Assembly: GCF_027595985.1 (NCBI RefSeq)
Contig: NC_073306.1
Span: forward strand, 82,819,599-82,883,598
Direction of reading: 5' to 3'
Source of the DNA: Sorex araneus
Lineage: Eukaryota; Chordata; Mammalia; Eulipotyphla; Soricidae
DNA length: 64,000 bases
Within the stretch, counting starts at the first letter, position 1; every line of letters starts with the position of its first letter. A model generated the notes under the pieces. The model saw only the letters and a list, made by a program, of their open reading frames with translations, was not told the origin of the DNA and ran no database searches. A program made the position numbers and the translations under genes. Shown here in pieces: positions 23,670 through 35,834 of the stretch.

Positions 23670-24630
23670 AGAAGTGTTTTTTAACTTCATGAATGGGAGG
23701 CAGCAAGGAAGGGGCCCCAGAGGGTACCAGCTGATTAATGGATATTTCTAGGGATACATTTTGGAGATCAGGGATGACATATGAAAAGTACCAGGGAGAG
23801 ACTCCAGATACAGACAAGTAAGTTTTGAGAATTCCTGGAAAACCTCAGGCTTTCCATGTGGAGGTTAGATACAGGTATGTGTAATAGGAAATCCCTCAAC
23901 CTTGTGAAGCTCAGGACTCCAAGGCAGGTGTGTTAAGCAGAAGAAGGAAGTGAAGACTGAGGAGAAGAATGGGCTGTGACTAGCTTTGCTCTCCGCAGGG
24001 CTCACAAATGTGTTAGGGGAGACTTTCCAGATCTTCACAACTGAATACTCGAGGCCCTTAATGTGAATTTATGCCTAGGGAACTCAGGATTGTCTGCACG
24101 GGACGCCTTGCTCTTTCTGCGTTCTCCCTCAGGAAGTGGCCATGCCCAGATGCTGTGCGGGGTGGAGCTGCAGCAGAGGCCCCGCAAGAGACCCTGGGAC
24201 ACCTCCACAAGTGCTTCCTACTCCCCCGGAGGACCCTGTGGGGGTTCTTCTAGTCCCACACAGCTGTGCTGCAGGATCTTGGTCAAGTGGGACTGCATCT
24301 TCTTAGAATAATCATCACTTTCATTTATTGAGAGGCAACTCATGCCCAGAACGGCACTCAGAGCTGTGCACAGGGACCTTATGTGTATTTTGGGAATTTG
24401 GTGCTTTCCCTGACTCAAGGGAACGAAGGCTTGGCTCTGGCTTGTCCAGGCTCGTGAGCTACTGTTCAAGCCAGGCCAGGCTGACTCACCTTTCTTCTTG
24501 TAACAGTCAGGTGTCTGAGCGGTTCCCCTAGACTTTGTCCAACCCCTGGCATGTTGTGGGTGTTCTATGACACAGGGGCGGGCATTATCATTCCTCCCAC
24601 CAGTTAACTCCTTTTTTAGGATGTCCTTTT
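23670..24630. other. Intergenic, no gene seen
   Basis: Moderately GC-rich. The short open frames lack domains. Confidence 0.45.
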
Positions 24631-24637
24631 TCATTTG

Positions 24638-24806
24638 TTTTTGCTTTGGGGCCGCACCTGCAGGGCTCAGGGCTTACTCCTGGCTCTGAGCTCAGGGATT
24701 TCTCCTAATAGGGCTCAGGGGACCATATGGGTAGCCAAGGATTAAACGTGGGTCAGCCGAGTGCAAGGCAAACACCCTGCCCCTCTGTACTGTCTCCCTG
24801 GCCCCA
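24638..24806 (-). mobile_element. SINE-A
   Basis: CTTTGGGGCCGCACCTGCAG through TACTGTCTCCCTGGCCCC on plus. Confidence 0.85.
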
Positions 24807-24809
24807 CCG

Positions 24810-26935
24810 CTTTGTGATTTCTACACTCAGCTGTGTGTAAGGAAAAAGACTGTATCCTCACCCCCTTTTCAGCTTAGTGCCTGGCACACGTTGGAACATA
24901 TTTGCAAAGTGACTATTAGATAAAGAAGATACAAGCTTCCCAGGCCTTCTGGTATTTATACTGATAGGGGAAATGGATCTGTCAACAAATGGCTCTGCTG
25001 GTTTTCAGAGATTATTTGATTTAACCCTCTATTTCTCTAAGTGACAGGCTGAAAGTGGAAGAGATGAGATGATTTCTCCGAAGCTCACCAGCTAAGTGAG
25101 ACAGGGCTTCTCCTCTGCATAGAGGCAGCTGCGGCCACAGCGAATACTCTTTTTTCAGGGATATGGCAGCTAGAGCTGTCCATTTGGGGGTCAGGTTTTA
25201 ACAGCCTCTAGAGGATCCTTGTTTGGGTTGGTGGGTGGGCTCTGCCTTTCTCTGGGATGAGTTTTAGTTAAGTCTGAAGAAGAGCAGCTTTCTTTTGGAA
25301 GAAAGCATCAGTTCATTTCTCAAGCTAGGAACTAACTAGAGAATTTTACCCAACCATTTAAATCTCCTCTCTTGTGAGGTGCAAATAATTCTTAATCATC
25401 TTCAGCTGCTGTGACCAGTGTTTTCCTCTGTCTTAGCAAACAGTAAGCACACCACACAGTGAGTGCTAGATTGCCCTAGCACAGTGAGTGTTCGATTGGT
25501 AGGGCTATGTTGTTGTAATCAAACAAGGAGCAGAGTATTCAGAATATTCAACATTTCCTTCCATCTTGCCTGGGAGCAGCTCCACAGCTGCAAAGGTCTT
25601 CAGGCCGGAGATTTGGCTTTGCACTGCCACTCTTGTCTCCTGCTTCTCACCCCCTTCTGTCTATTTTTTGCCTTCTAGTCTTGCAAGAACTTCCCTGTTG
25701 GCTCAAAAGAGCAGCTTGTTAGGGTTAGAGGGCTGACCTGCTAGAAAGCTCTCCTGAGCCTTCACTCCATCAGGGCAGGGGCCCACCTGCCCCTGTCAGC
25801 TGATAATCAGCAGAGCTGGGAGTTGGACTGGCAGGGAAGGGAAAGGTTTTCCTTTGCCTCCCCAAACTGCTTTTTTATTTATTTTGTTTTTGCAATGGAG
25901 GCAGTTTGATACTGAGTATTAAGTTCTCAAAGGATTGGTGAGCCACTTGTTAAATTGCCATATATCCAGAAAGTTTGTGACTCAATTGTAAACTGTTGGC
26001 AGTTTATAAAATTAATTTTTTAATGCAAAAAATTTTGTTTTTACCGGGACCACTCAGACTGCATCCTCTCCCTCTCTGTCTTCCAAAGGAAGAGAAGAAC
26101 GAGCATCAATGGTAAAAGGCAGGTGCAAAAGCAATACCTGGAACCAGCTTCATGCTCAGGAAAGGATGCTCTGGTTCCTCTCATGATTTTGGTTGCTCTA
26201 CACCATCAGATAAACTTCTCTAGTAACACACTATAGAAATAATCCCTGAAAGTATAGTCTTGCAAAAACTTTTTAATTTCCCCTATTCCCCCCTCCCCCC
26301 CGCCATTGTTTGTTGCTGCAATGACTGGGGCCTGGATATGATCACAAGTGGTTGAGTGTTGGCACACTCACATAAAATTCTTGCTGTGGTTGTTGCATTT
26401 CTGAATGTGTTACTTGCTGTGGATGGTTGAGCTTCTTTAGCAGTGCTTGCTGGGGCTTATACTTGTGCTCACTCACACTCTGGGGGTGCTCACTGGGGTC
26501 TCTGCAGTGCTTGCACAAGCACTCCGGGGGCCTTCTGTAACTCTGCTTGCACATCTGTTGAGTCTCGCTTCTTGTACACACCTGGCACAGTGCAACTGTA
26601 AAATTATTTTCAGTGCAGGGGATCTCAGCCTGCAGAGATCATGCTTGTTACATGTGGTGGCACTGGGAATTGAATTGGTGACTTCATTCTTGCAAAACTT
26701 GTGCTTTATTCACTGAGCCATTTACCTGCCCCTGGTAGTTTGAAATCAACTGTGGTTGGAGTTTTCACATCAGTGAAATTGGCAAGTATTGCAAAACAGG
26801 ACACTGGTTTCTCCTGTAGCCATAATTTTACCAAAGCAGCCCTGAACAAATTCTTCTCCTAAAATTGCTAGCTGAGAGGTAGACAACAGGATTCTGAACT
26901 TCACATTTTGTTCAACATACATTTTTGAAAATTCT
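24810..26935. other. Intergenic, mostly unique
   Basis: No exon recognised. A degenerate 3-bp-periodic TGC-rich patch at 26370-26560 has no clear unit. Confidence 0.45.
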
Positions 26936-26939
26936 TTAA

Positions 26940-27115
26940 GGGGCTGGAGTGAAAGTACAATGGGTAGGGCGTTTGCCTTGCACGCGGCCAACCTGGGTTC
27001 GATTTTCAGCATCCCATATGGTCCCCTGAGCACCGCCAGGAGTAATTCCTGAGTGCAGAACCAGGAGTAACCCCTGTCTATTGCTGGGTATGACCCAAAA
27101 AGCAAAAAGCAAAAT
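26940..27115 (+). mobile_element. SINE-A, full length
   Basis: GGGGCTGGAGTGAAAGTACA head, GGTTCGATTTTCAGCATCCC and tail GACCCAAAAAGCAAAAAGC, running into (TAA)n. Confidence 0.9.
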
Positions 27116-27155
27116 AATAATAATAATACTAATAATGATAATGATAATAATAATA
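27112..27155. repeat. (ATA)n microsatellite on SINE-A tail
   Basis: About 14 triplets with C/G interruptions. Confidence 0.9.
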
Positions 27156-27161
27156 ACAATA

Positions 27162-27296
27162 ACACTGTCATAGCACTGTCATCCCGTTGTTCATCAATTT
27201 GCTGGAGCAGGCACCAGTAACATTTCCATTGTGAGACTTGTTGTTACTGGTTTTGGCATATCGAGTATGCCATGTGTAACTTGCCAGGCTCTGCCA
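27162..27296 (-). mobile_element. SINE-B 3' part
   Basis: GCACTGTCATCCCGTTGTTC and CCATTGTGAGACTTGTTGTT on plus. It stops at GGCTCTGCC, so the tRNA head is missing. Confidence 0.85.

Positions 27297-27346
<50 letters not shown>
27297..27346. repeat. (ATA)n microsatellite
   Basis: About 16 pure ATA triplets where the SINE-B stops. Confidence 0.97.
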
Positions 27347-27348
<2 letters not shown>

Positions 27349-27349
27349 T

Positions 27350-28210
27350 CTTTAAACCATAAAAGAAGTGTAAGTTTGTTAGGGAGCATTTGAATAATAG
27401 CGGACAAGTAAAAACTAAAATGTAAACTCTATTTTTTACTTCTAGCCGCGGGGATCACTATTGTTTCTATGTACACACACACTGATTCATTGAATGGGTA
27501 GAAATTGAAACAAGAAATGTCTTTATTTTTTCTCATACCTCTGCTACTATTCTCTATCACGTGTATAGAATTTTACTTGCCTTTCCCCCGAAGACTGGTT
27601 TAAACAGACACAATAGCTTTCTGGTCACTTTTAGTCATTGAAAAAAACAGTGTAGTCCAGTTCAATTTAAGACTTAAATGTTACACCCAGTGCAAAGCTT
27701 TTCTCATCTCAGAAGCCAGTGGGAAAGGAGTCATTCATTCTCCTTTTATCTCCTCCCCATGGGGACAGAGGAAGAAGGATAACATTCTTTTCATTTAGTG
27801 GCTGCATTTTGTAGCTCTCTGCTGGCTGATGTGGTTGGCCTAAACACTCTCTAGCATGGCAGCATGCTCTTGGGATGCTTGTCCAGGGAACTCCCTATGT
27901 GGTCTATTTTCCTGCTGACTGACATGTGACCCTCCCAAGTTCTGCCTCCAGGTAAACCCATGGCCTCTTACTGCTGGAACCTCTTTGCTCCACTAGGCTG
28001 CCTTCTTGGGTGGGGTCACTTCAAAAGAGCTGTAGTGTGACCACTTCCAAGCTGTCGAGTGGGTACTTCCAGAGTACCCACTCAAGTGCTCAGACGCACT
28101 CTTGCCCACAACACACTCAGCTGCTGACCCCTCGCTGCTTGCCTTCATCATGTCCAGTTCCAGACAGTAGTAGGCAGGCAGCACAGTAGCTGGCTTGGTG
28201 GGTGGGGTGG
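27350..28210. other. Intergenic, no gene seen
   Basis: No feature recognised. Confidence 0.4.
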
Positions 28211-28214
28211 AGGG

Positions 28215-28362
28215 GGTCAGGGAGCAATTGTGCCACACCAATTTGCTCAAGGGTCACTCCTGATGGGGTTGGGAGGACCATATAGGGTGGTGTTTGGGAT
28301 GGAACTGGGGTCAGCTGTGTGCAAGGCAAGCACCCTACCGTCTGTGCTATCACTCCACTCCT
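28215..28362 (-). mobile_element. SINE-A fragment
   Basis: GGGTCACTCCTGATGGGGTT through GTGCTATCACTCCACTCC on plus. Confidence 0.75.
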
Positions 28363-28489
28363 GCTGTTGGCGTGTTTTGAGTGACAGCTCCCACTGCCCA
28401 TCCCCCTCCCTCACTTGGGGAAAAGAAAAAGAAAATCATTTACATAACCTAGATCTTGAAATATTCAGTTTAAAGGGCCTCCTTTGTGT

Positions 28490-28682
28490 TTTTTTGAAAT
28501 ATTTTTTATTGAATCACTGAGAAATAGACACTTACACAGCTGTTTATGAGTAGATTTCAATCATACAGTGTTCCAACACCCATCCCTTCACCAGTGTATG
28601 TTTCCCAGCACCAGTGACACCACTGGTTTCCCTCACATCACCCCCATGTCCCCCATTCTGCCTCTATGGCAGGCACTTTCAT

Positions 28683-28721
<39 letters not shown>

Positions 28722-28920
28722 CCCACACACACCTTTTTGGGCATGGTGGTATGCAATACAGATACTGAAAGGTAATCAGGTATATCCCTTTACCTACTTT
28801 TAGCACTCAGTTCTTGTCCAACATGATCATTCCCACCTAATATTATACAACTGGTGCCTTCTGTATCATACTTACCCTCCGCCCCTCACACACACTTGTG
28901 GTTGATTCCAACCATGGACC
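28490..28920 (-). mobile_element. L1 3' end fragment
   Basis: TTTATTGAATCACTGAG, TCCAACACCCATCCCTTCAC and GGTATGCAATACAGATACTG on plus match the other L1 3'UTR copies. Confidence 0.82.
28683..28722. repeat. (TCTG)n microsatellite
   Basis: About nine tetranucleotide units inside the L1 3'UTR. Confidence 0.95.
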
Positions 28921-29084
28921 AATCCTTCCTTTGTGTGTTGGGGGGTCAACAATGGGATGTGAACTGCTCTTAGCATTTTTAGTAAGTTTTGCAGTTATTT
29001 GTGGCATTCCCTTTAATAGAGGAGACCTATATCATCAACTGTTTTCAGCTTAGGAACTTGAACTGAAACTTAAAATTAGTTCAC

Positions 29085-29395
29085 ACAAGGGCCAGGGAGG
29101 TAGCTCAAGAAGCACATGCTAGCATGCATAGGACACTAGTTTGGATCCTGGCACTTTATCATTCATTATGGGCTTGGTGACCCCCAGCCCACTGTGTAAG
29201 CTCAAAAGCAAACAGATGGTCCACACACATACTATGGTTTATTTGTGGGCTGGGAGAGAAGCAACATCCTGCTGTGCTCAGGGATCCTTCCTAGCAGTGT
29301 TTAGGGGGACCATATATACTATCAGGCGTAGAGTCAGATCATCCATGTGCAACCCAAATGCCTTAACTCTGCACTATCTCTCTGGCATGCCATAT
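29085..29395. mobile_element. Two decayed SINE-A copies in opposite orientation
   Basis: 29085-29215 is plus (GGGCCAGGGAGGTAGCTCAA). 29240-29395 is minus (TGCACTATCTCTCTGGCATG on plus). Confidence 0.65.
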
Positions 29396-29534
29396 ATTTC
29401 ATTAAACAAATGGGATTATTCTAAATATTTTTCTACCATTTTCTTTTCTTGTGAGTCCAAATAGTTTATCTTGGGCTTAAAATTATTTTTTTAGTTATTA
29501 CATGAGCATCTATTTTTAAACATTATTGCATTGT

Positions 29535-29719
29535 TTTTTTTTTTTTTTTTTTTTTTGCTTTTTGGGTCACACCCAGCGATGCTCAGGGGTTACTCCTGGC
29601 TTTGCACTCAGGAATTACTCCTGGCGGTGCTTGGGGGACCATATGGGATGCCAGGGATCGAACCCGGGTCGGCCGCGTGCAAGGCAAACGCCCTACCCGC
29701 TGTGCTATCGCTCTGGCCC
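29535..29719 (-). mobile_element. SINE-A, near consensus, with target-site duplication
   Basis: ATTGCATTGTTTT recurs on both sides (about 29525 and 29721). The body GGGATCGAACCCGGGTCGGC is almost undiverged. Confidence 0.96.
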
Positions 29720-29857
29720 TATTGCATTGTTTTTCTTTGCATGTTTCCTTTCTTCTTTTGTATGCATGCCCTACTTTTGCATGTATGCTCATTTAAATCT
29801 CGGGACATTTCTAATTTATTTTATTTTATTTTCTGATTTATTTTAATATAAATTTAA

Positions 29858-30012
29858 TTTGGGGGGCCACACTCGACGGTGCTTGGGGTCCTACTCCGGT
29901 TCAGTGCTCCGGGGTCACTCCTAGTGGTATTAGGGGCACCACATGGTGCTTCATGTGGGGACCCAGGTTTGATCCTCTTGTGCATGCAAAGCACACGTTC
30001 CAGTCAGGACCG
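29858..30012 (-). mobile_element. SINE-A, decayed
   Basis: GGGGGGCCACACTCGACGGT on plus. The head is replaced by GTTCCAGTCAGGACC. Confidence 0.6.
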
Positions 30013-30134
30013 TCAGAATTTTCTAGAACTTTTAAGGTTTTAAATATCCTTATTGTTATCAAATACCATAAACAAAGGTTAGGGGAATTAAATGTGTCTA
30101 TGAGTTTTAGCTGTGGGATAAACTAATTTTGAAG

Positions 30135-30320
30135 GTGGGGAGTTTGTATCACACTGGAAGGAGCTCAGGGCTTATTCCTTCCTCTGTGCTCAGGAGTCAC
30201 TTCTGGAATGGCTCAGGGGTACCATAGGCAGTACCAGGAACTGAACATACATGCCAGAAGGTGACCTACATGGGTAGGTCCCATGAAGGCAAGCACCTTA
30301 CCCATTGATTATCTTTGTAT
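30135..30320 (-). mobile_element. SINE-A, decayed
   Basis: GGGCTTATTCCTTCCTCTGT and GGCAAGCACCTTACCC on plus. Confidence 0.55.
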
Positions 30321-30537
30321 TTTCTCTCTCCACTTCAAAGGGATAAACTATTTCCCCAGGCAATATAAATCTTTACAAGCTTGTAAGCATTTCCTTGAAC
30401 AGATGTCTGATGATATATTTGATCAGCCCTCCACTGGGGCATTTAACTGCTCCCTGTTCTTTCTTATTTTAAACAAAGCTACACTGAACAGTCAGTTTTC
30501 CTACATTCCAGGCACACTCTTTGGTTTGTTTTGAAGA

Positions 30538-30735
30538 GTGATTTTTGGGCCACACCCAGGGAGGTCACTCTGACATTGCTCCTGCTGGGGACCGTGCCAT
30601 GCTGCAGCCATTTGTGCCTTCTTTCTGGCCTTGTTTGCTCCACGTGGTCCTTTGAGCACCATTCTTGGAGTTACTGCTGAGTAGAGTCCCAGTCCCTCTG
30701 GGTGTGGCCTCAAAACCAAACCAAGAAAACTAAAA
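30538..30735. mobile_element. SINE-A pieces, rearranged
   Basis: 30538-30605 reads as a minus-strand tail (GGGCCACACCCAGG). 30640-30735 reads as plus (GAGCACCATTCTTGGAGTTA, GGTGTGGCCTCAAAACC). Confidence 0.55.
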
Positions 30736-30827
30736 CCAAAATCACTACTTGATAACAAACAGTTTAATGTTTATCTTGGTTTTGAGTCCAGCTTCAGTCA
30801 GAAAAGATTCATAATGCTTTTGTTTGT

Positions 30828-30995
30828 TTGTTTGTTTGTTTCTGGGCCACACCTGGGGATACTCTGATTTTACTCCTAGTTCTGTGCTCAAGAATCATTC
30901 CTGAAAGTGCTCAGGGACTATATGTGGTTCTGAGGATTGAACCTGGGTCTGCTAAGTGCAAGGCAAATGACTATCTACTATACTGTTCTATGCTT
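30828..30995 (-). mobile_element. SINE-A
   Basis: (TTTG)n then CTGGGCCACACCTGGGGATA through the decayed head at about 30990. Confidence 0.8.
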
Positions 30996-31363
30996 CTTTT
31001 CACCCCTAAGGATCATTTTCCCTCACAGGGCTCAGGAAGTTATGTCAACTCTTAGAGCGCTTTATATGATGAACACAAACATTAACTCTCTTGGCAAGAA
31101 GGCCTAGAGAAATGGGTGCTTCTCCTCCTTCCCTTTGTGTTGACCAGTATTTGCTATCCCGGATTCCTTTGCTTGCTCTGGAGCTGCAGGTTCACTTGCT
31201 GTTTGTTTGTTTGTTTGTTTTAACATCAGATGGGTAATGTGCCAATATTCTAACAAGATTTAAGGGAGGAATACGTCACACAAATATGTGAGCACTTAAT
31301 CGTCTTGTTTATGAACTGAGAAAAAATCCCCATTTGCTGTTTTTATAAAAAAATAACTTTATT

Positions 31364-31532
31364 GGGGGCTGGAGCGATAGCACAGCGGATAGGGCATTTG
31401 CCTTGCACGCGGCCAACCCGGGTTCGATCCCCGGCATCCCATATGGTCCCCCAAGCACCGCCAGGAGTAATTCCCGAGTGCAAAGCCAGAAGTAACCCCT
31501 GAGCATCGCTGGGTGTGACCCAAAAAGCAAAA
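31364..31532 (+). mobile_element. SINE-A, near consensus, with target-site duplication
   Basis: AATAACTTTATT precedes the head (about 31350) and follows the A tail (about 31540). GGTTCGATCCCCGGCATCCC is intact. Confidence 0.96.
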
Positions 31533-31566
31533 AAAAAATAATAACTTTATTAAGTCATTAGTTTTT

Positions 31567-32717
31567 TTAAAATTATTATTTTTTGAATCACCATGAGAAC
31601 AGTTATAAAGATTTCCAGTTTAAGTCTCGGTCATACAATGATCAAACACCCATCCCTTCACCCATGCACATCTTCCACCACCAAGAACCCCGGTATACCC
31701 CCCATTCCACCCCTCCCCCTGCCTGTGTGACAGATTATTTCCACTTTACTCTCTCCCCACTTTTATTACATTCATTATTTTGACAAAAGACCCACCATTA
31801 TTATTTGGAATTTTCCCCAACAATCAGACCGGCTGAAAAGGCATCATTAGATAATTTGTTTTCTATTGCTGATTATGAAGAGCATATGATGTCACGTGGT
31901 TGTAAAGCGGCCGTGCGCTTTTGGAATTCTGATATTTTAGTAAATAAGTCTGGAGGGATTTCTGTCAAAAGCCTCTGGGTTCCGAGATTAGTTTGTGTGC
32001 CTCTAGGATGATAGCCATTCAGGAGCCAGGAGCTGTTCATGGGTGGCAACTTGGGGCCTCGTCAGGGCAGGGAGAGGACCAGTTCCACTCCCCATCACAT
32101 GAGGCCCCACGTGTGATGTCACTGCAGTCTCATACCTGGCTGTCCAATAGGCTCTGGAAATGTGGTGGCTACCGTGCTGCCCCGGAGAAAAGGTGGAAGG
32201 GACAAACACCTTTCCCCACCCAGGATGGCACAGCACTGTAGATTAATGCTCAGTCCAGATGCATTTCTGCCAAAAGCCTCTGGGTACCGAGATTGGATTG
32301 TGTGCCTCTGGAATTATGGCCATTCAGGGGCCAGGAGCCATTCGTGGACAGCAACTTGGTGCCTTGTCAGAGTGGGGAGTGGGACCGGTTCCACCCCCTT
32401 CCACCCGTGAGGCCCCAAGTGTCGCTGCTCTCTCTCTAGTTTTGGTCAGTGGCAGATGCTAGATCATTTATTTTTTATTGCTCACTTTGTATATCAGGAA
32501 AGCTTGGATTCCTATTGGAGAAGTGGTCCTGTAGCCACGTACCAGAGCCATGCTTGTAGAAGCTCATGGGCGCCAGGATTCCATCTGGAGAAAGCGGGGA
32601 GACTGCACCTGCTCCATCTGGGGCCTCCCGGAGATATCGGCTCAGTATGGGGCCTGGAGGATTCTCCGGTATTGTGGTGCTCGCTGGCTTTCTTCACTGC
32701 TGAGTGCGGCGAGGCCT
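31567..32717 (-). mobile_element. 1.15-kb ORF-less element with L1-type tail and target-site duplication
   Basis: Flanked by AAGTCATTAGTTTT at about 31553 and 32718. In minus sense the 3' ~235 bp is L1-3'UTR-like (GAATCACCATGAGAACAGTT on plus). The body is unlike the other L1 copies here. It carries a ~160-bp direct repeat (31958-32115 and 32262-32425, both with AAAAGCCTCTGGG and GAGGCCCCA) and begins GC-rich (GGCCTCGCCGCACTCAGCAG in sense). No long open frame. It may be a non-autonomous L1 derivative or a truncated L1 with an unusually long 3'UTR. Confidence 0.75.
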
Positions 32718-32731
32718 AAGTCATTAGTTTT

Positions 32732-33650
32732 AAAACATTCAATATTCCACCACTATTGTACCTTCTTGCCACCATTATTTCCAGTTTTCTCAACTACCTT
32801 TGAACCTGCCCCCACATCAGGCCCTCAATACTTTACTTTATATTGCTTGTTATAAATTGCTGGCTAAAAGGATGATCAAAGAATGTGTCCTTAGAAAAAA
32901 GTTAGTGAAGATTGTTGTATCTTATCATGGAGCCCTTAAACCCTTGTATAAGAGATTACTAAAATTTTGTTACAGGTTAAGTCTTCTGTGTTTAAATTTT
33001 GTTGAGATTGGTTGCCTTCTACATACCTCCCATGCTATTGGATGTGCTAGTTGTGGGTTATCAGACTTATAGAGTTTGAGATAATAGTGTTAAAGGCCTC
33101 TGGTCATTCGGTTTCTGTCTGTCTCCATCTGACTGGATTGCAAAATTAATGTGGATGCAGCATGGAGAAATTCAGGGTCCAATGAGCTCACTTGGTAGCC
33201 CGAAAGAGAAGCAAAGCAAGAGTGCGTCTGTACCAGCAGAGGGCAGTCTTCCCTAACAGTCTGGGTGGCAGAGGCAACCTGTTCACTCAACCAGAATAAG
33301 AAAGAATCCGTGAGCCTGCCCTTTCTCTAAACCAGAGGGGATTCAGAGCAGGGACGATGCCTACCTGTGTGGTGCCACTGTGGAATTGCCTGATGCTGAG
33401 AGAAGTGCAGGCTTGAGCTCTGTCTGTGCGTAAGTACGAACTGAGTGCCCTCTGTGTAAAGCACTAGTATGGGGCTAGGATACAGAAGAGGTGGCCGAAG
33501 AGGCAGTGTTTTGTGCTGAGTAAGAAGAGGGTCTGAAGTACCATGCCTGGCTTTCAGATCCTAGTCTGACACTCCCTATGTGCTCTTGGGAAAGTTACTT
33601 ACCCTTTCTGGGTTGCATTACTTTCTTTAAATAGCAGACATCTTTGCTAT
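32732..33650. other. Intergenic, no confirmed gene
   Basis: A 90-codon open frame at 32800-33072 has no recognisable motif or splice context. Confidence 0.4.
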
Positions 33651-33654
33651 CTTT

Positions 33655-34035
33655 GACAAGCCCTGGCTGTGTTCAGGGCTCTCTAAGGCCATGCTCTGAG
33701 GGCCATATGGTGTGCGAGAGATTGAACCCAAGTCTGCCACATACAAAGCAGACTGCTCTCTGTTCCCAACACTTTTTCTTGTTGTAGTAAATAACTTCTA
33801 TAGGGGTTGTATTTATTGTGGTGTCAGGAGTAACGCCAGAAATTTCTGGGATCACACTCTGAGATATGGGATGGTGCCAGGGACTGAATTTAGAGCCTTA
33901 AAGTGGACTTCAGTTAGGCAAGGAGGGTGCCATACCACTGAATTAAGTTAACAAATAGCACTTCCAGGAGTGATTACTGAGAGCAGAGCCCAGAGTAACC
34001 TCTGAGCATTGCCAGGTGTAGCGCAAAAACAAAAC
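33655..34035. mobile_element. Broken SINE-A pieces
   Basis: 33655-33775 and 33800-33950 look like minus-strand bodies. 33958-34030 is a plus-strand 3' part (CTTCCAGGAGTGATTACTGA) with an A-rich tail of AAC/AAG. Confidence 0.55.
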
Positions 34036-34377
34036 AAAACAAAAGAAAAAAAAAACAAAGAAAAAGAAAAAGAAAGAAAAGACACCTGAAATCTCCTTTG
34101 CAGTCATGAAGGATTAATACGAACTTATCAGAGGATATGCTCTCTCCAATATGTCTCAGATACCAGATAGGCCAATTATTTTTATTAAATATGGGAGGCA
34201 CAATGAAAATCTGCTCAGTTCCTGTTATGAAAAGGAATATGGTGTTGATTGTTTACATGAATATCCTATGGATTAGTGCTCCACCTTTTAGGCCTCATTT
34301 AATCTTAGTTACCCCTTTAAGTACCCTACTCCTAAATTTAACCAAATTCAGTGTTAGGGCTTCAGCATAGGATTTTT

Positions 34378-34550
34378 TTTTGGGGGGGGTTTGGGTCACA
34401 CCCGGTGATGCACAGGGGTTACTCCTGACTCATACACTCAGGAATTACTCCTGGCGGTGCTCGGAGGACCATATGGGATGCTGGAAATCGAACCGGGTCG
34501 GCCGCATGCAAGGCAAACGCCCTACCCGCTGTGCTATTGCTCCAGCCTCC
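34378..34550 (-). mobile_element. SINE-A with target-site duplication
   Basis: CAGCATAGGATTTT at about 34363 and 34549. The head complement reads GTGCTATTGCTCCAGCC. Confidence 0.95.
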
Positions 34551-34727
34551 AGCATAGGATTTTGTGGGGGTAGGTAAGTGGGGTAAAGTTCAGTTCATTG
34601 TATCCGCTAGCACCTCAGCACTTTTCATATTTCTAAAACCTTTTCTTCTGCTAACCCAAATTGGCACAATCCTATTTTTTAATTCACCATCTACTAAATT
34701 TTACTTATTTTGCCCAAGTCACTTATT

Positions 34728-34862
34728 TTTATGGCATTTGGGCCATACCCAAAAAGCAGTGTTGAGGGGCTCTTCCTAGCTCAATGCTCAGATGTTGCTC
34801 CTTGCCATGTTTAGGAGACCACGTGGAACTGGGAACTAACTGGGAAATACTGGAGCCCTTTG
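34728..34862 (-). mobile_element. SINE-A, decayed
   Basis: GGCATTTGGGCCATACCC on plus. The head is degraded. Confidence 0.6.
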
Positions 34863-34864
34863 AG

Positions 34865-35645
34865 TCATTTCTATATCCCCTACTGTGTCCAATTTAAACA
34901 TATTGTTTAAGGATGGCATAGATTACCAGCTGGTGATATGAGCCTTTGCATAATTCTCTACTAGAGATTGTTTGAGCAGATTCTCTGCTTCTTACTTTAT
35001 AAAGTGTGGACAACATAATTTTCCTTAGTGAGTTGTTCTGAGGACTCAGTGTGATAATGTTGATAAAATTACATGTCTCAATTCTGTATATAATAAAGCT
35101 GTAAGAGAATTTCTTAATAATAGAACCTCATTAAAATTTATAGAACATCAATGCTTATATTTACCATTAGGATGCCAATAAAATTTATAAATGTCTTGTT
35201 GCTGTTTTCTCCTTTTGCAGATGGAAAGGACAGATCTGTTTGGAGCAGCTCTGCCATCTAAGAACAGCAGTATACCAAAGGGCGGTTAACTTAATGTGAC
35301 CTTCACAAAAATTGATAAATCAGGAGAACTGATTTTCAGTAGGAAGTTTACCATGGAAGCTTGGGGATGGAGGTGGTCAAATGGGAAGAGCACTGGGTGG
35401 AGAGGAAAATGGTAGAAGGAAGTAGACTCTCTGGTGGAGGGTGTGGTGTGAAATATTTTATGCACAAAACCCTACCTAGAACAGTTTGGCAAATCATAAT
35501 GCCTAAAATAAAATTTTAAAGTAATGAATTAAAAAATAAATGAACAAGCAGGATAATTGATGAGGCAGGATAATTCTCTTCCATGCAGTCTTTGGTTGTT
35601 TAATTTTAAAATCCAGAGATAGAAAAGGGAAGGAGAGAAAGGAAA
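34865..35645. other. Intergenic with a possible retroelement 3' end
   Basis: 35330-35530 has TGGTGGAGGGTGTGG and GGCAAATCATAATGCCTAAA ending in AATAAAATTTTAAA, reminiscent of a retroelement tail. The rest is unique-looking. Confidence 0.4.
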
Positions 35646-35649
35646 GGTA

Positions 35650-35821
35650 TTTTTTTTTTCTTTTTGGGTCACACCTGGCGATGCACAGGGGTTACTCCTG
35701 GCTCTGCACTCAGGAATTACCCCTGGCCGTGCTCAGGGGACCATATGGGATGCTGGGATTTGAACCCGGGTCGGCCGCGTGCAAGGCAAACACCCTACCC
35801 ACTGTGCTATCTCTCCAGCCC
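35650..35821 (-). mobile_element. SINE-A with target-site duplication
   Basis: AGGAAAGGTATTTTT at about 35640 and 35824. Near consensus. Confidence 0.96.
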
Positions 35822-35834
35822 CAAGGAAAGGTAT

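Noticed and set aside
32800-33072. 90-codon plus-strand frame
   Set aside because: Composition looks random and no family is recognised.
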